Positions 40,982-41,730 of a stretch of 41,730 nucleotides of DNA are shown here, piece by piece. A program made the translations under genes and the position numbers. How positions within the stretch are numbered: the first letter of the stretch is position 1; every line of letters starts with the position of its first letter. The notes below the pieces were generated by a model that did no database searches, was not told the DNA's origin, and worked only from the letters and a program-made list of their open reading frames with translations. The stretch is from assembly GCA_045538535.1 (NCBI GenBank), contig JAZSRN010000064.1, forward strand, positions 1-41,730. Reading direction: 5' to 3'. Origin of the DNA: RUG14219 sp045538535 (GTDB lineage: Bacteria > Cyanobacteriota > Vampirovibrionia > Gastranaerophilales > Gastranaerophilaceae).

Positions 40982-41730
40982 TTATTTACCGACTTGATTA
41001 CGGCCATTGTTTTTTGCGCTATAGAGTTTTGCGTCTGCATGTTCAATTATTTGTGCCGGCGTATCTCCGTTTTTCGGGAATGTTGAAACTCCTAAACTTA
41101 TTGTTACACCAATTTCTTTGCCGTTAAGTTTTAATTTGTTTTCTTCTATTTTCCGGCATAATTTTTCGGCTGTTGATATTGCTTCTGTTTTGCCGGTATT
41201 AGGAAGAATGATACTCATTTCTTCTCCACCGTAGCGACAAACTATATCGGTTGCTCGCACATTACGTTTGAGTGTTGCTGCAACAAGCTTTAATACTGCG
41301 TCTCCAACTTGATGCCCATAAGTATCATTGAATTTTTTGAAATAATCAATATCCACAATTATTAATGAAAATTCTGTTCCGTAACGTTTTGACTGTTCAA
41401 CGAGCATTTTCATTTGTTCTTGGAAATATCTATGGTTATACAATTCGGTCAATCCATCTGTTGTCGCTAATTTATATGTCTTTTCAAAATCTTCTGATTT
41501 TTTTATAAATTTAATGACGTAAACAGTTGAGTATGTTATTAAAATTAAAAATATTGGGTACGCTAAATCTATCCACAAATTAAACTCTAAAAGAGTAAAT
41601 AATGATAATAAAATATAAGCCACAATGCTCATAATTGTTATAAAAAACGCCATTATATTTGAATTAATATGGAATAAAAGTAAGCTCGTCAAAAGAATAA
41701 ATGCAAAAGTTATTAATAAATTCCATTTTG
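40982..41730 (-). CDS. Diguanylate cyclase (GGDEF), 5' end beyond the window
   Basis: Several hydrophobic segments lead into a complete GGDEF domain: TDGLTELYNHRYF, DIDYFKKFNDTYGHQVGD, the active-site loop GGEEM (final Met instead of Phe) and an inhibitory-site motif RATD five residues before it. It should make cyclic di-GMP from two GTP at the membrane, with product inhibition. The frame remains open and hydrophobic (LLITFAFILL) to the right window edge, so the TTG at 41692 is not the true start and the gene is incomplete here. Cyclic di-GMP often controls pili, but a link to the pilins here is unproven. Confidence 0.92.
   Translation of the reverse strand, partial: KWNLLITFAFILLTSLLLFHINSNIMAFFITIMSIVAYILLSLFTLLEFNLWIDLAYPIFLILITYSTVYVIKFIKKSEDFEKTYKLATTDGLTELYNHRYFQEQMKMLVEQSKRYGTEFSLIIVDIDYFKKFNDTYGHQVGDAVLKLVAATLKRNVRATDIVCRYGGEEMSIILPNTGKTEAISTAEKLCRKIEENKLKLNGKEIGVTISLGVSTFPKNGDTPAQIIEHADAKLYSAKNNGRNQVGK

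Overview
The window is AT-rich chromosomal DNA from a diderm bacterium, most likely an uncultured gut member of the Gastranaerophilales/Melainabacteria (non-photosynthetic relatives of Cyanobacteria). This is inferred from four scattered type IV pilin-like genes with the FTLAEVLITL-type N-terminus typical of that lineage, outer-membrane machinery (TolC, a large AsmA/TamB-like protein, Lgt with a lipoprotein) and some Firmicutes-like neighbourhoods (ruvX next to a DUF1292 gene, a SpoIID-domain protein). No marker in the window proves the taxonomy.

Layout. 0-2.6 kb: small XRE regulators, a DUF559 gene fused to a GC-rich hairpin repeat, an SDR oxidoreductase and a pilin. 2.6-7.1 kb: one 1479-residue AsmA/TamB-like envelope protein. 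7.1-11.1 kb: rubrerythrin, a 47-aa ORF, a second pilin, an XRE regulator, HU, a SpoIID-domain protein and a lineage-type hypothetical. 11.2-18.5 kb: uppS-rdgB, then a complete RND tripartite efflux operon (membrane fusion protein, HAE1-type pump, TolC). 18.5-24.6 kb: accessory-looking region with small hypotheticals, a U32 peptidase, RNase P RNA, a third pilin, a 19-codon leader ORF, and a strong promoter driving a G11-tract ORF ahead of a disrupted pilin/lectin-like gene. 24.6-27.2 kb: MFS transporter, lgt, TPR lipoprotein. 27.3-33.2 kb: a compact run: free-standing ClpX zinc finger, HEAT-like protein, ruvX, DUF1292, a Clp-N-domain protein without ATPase, tilS, hpt. 33.2-39.5 kb: DUF4013-like membrane protein, uvrB, a hypothetical and a CpaF/CpaE-like pair. 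39.5-41.7 kb: secreted protein, HEPN/MNT toxin-antitoxin pair and a diguanylate cyclase that runs off the window.

The most unusual features are: (1) the 22.57-24.07 kb locus, where a -35/-10 promoter sits exactly 6 nt from an ORF carrying 11 consecutive Gs; a one-base change in that tract would extend the ORF to a stop overlapping the start codon of a pilin-type gene, whose C-terminal lectin-like part has the C-ending-codon pattern of a diversity-generating-retroelement target; (2) a pair of Clp substrate-recognition modules (ClpX zinc finger, three ClpC N-domains) encoded without any AAA+ ATPase; (3) six start codons exactly 6 nt downstream of a -10 hexamer and lacking Shine-Dalgarno sequences, suggesting habitual leaderless mRNAs. 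No reverse transcriptase, CRISPR array, insertion sequence, tRNA or complete pilus assembly operon was seen.
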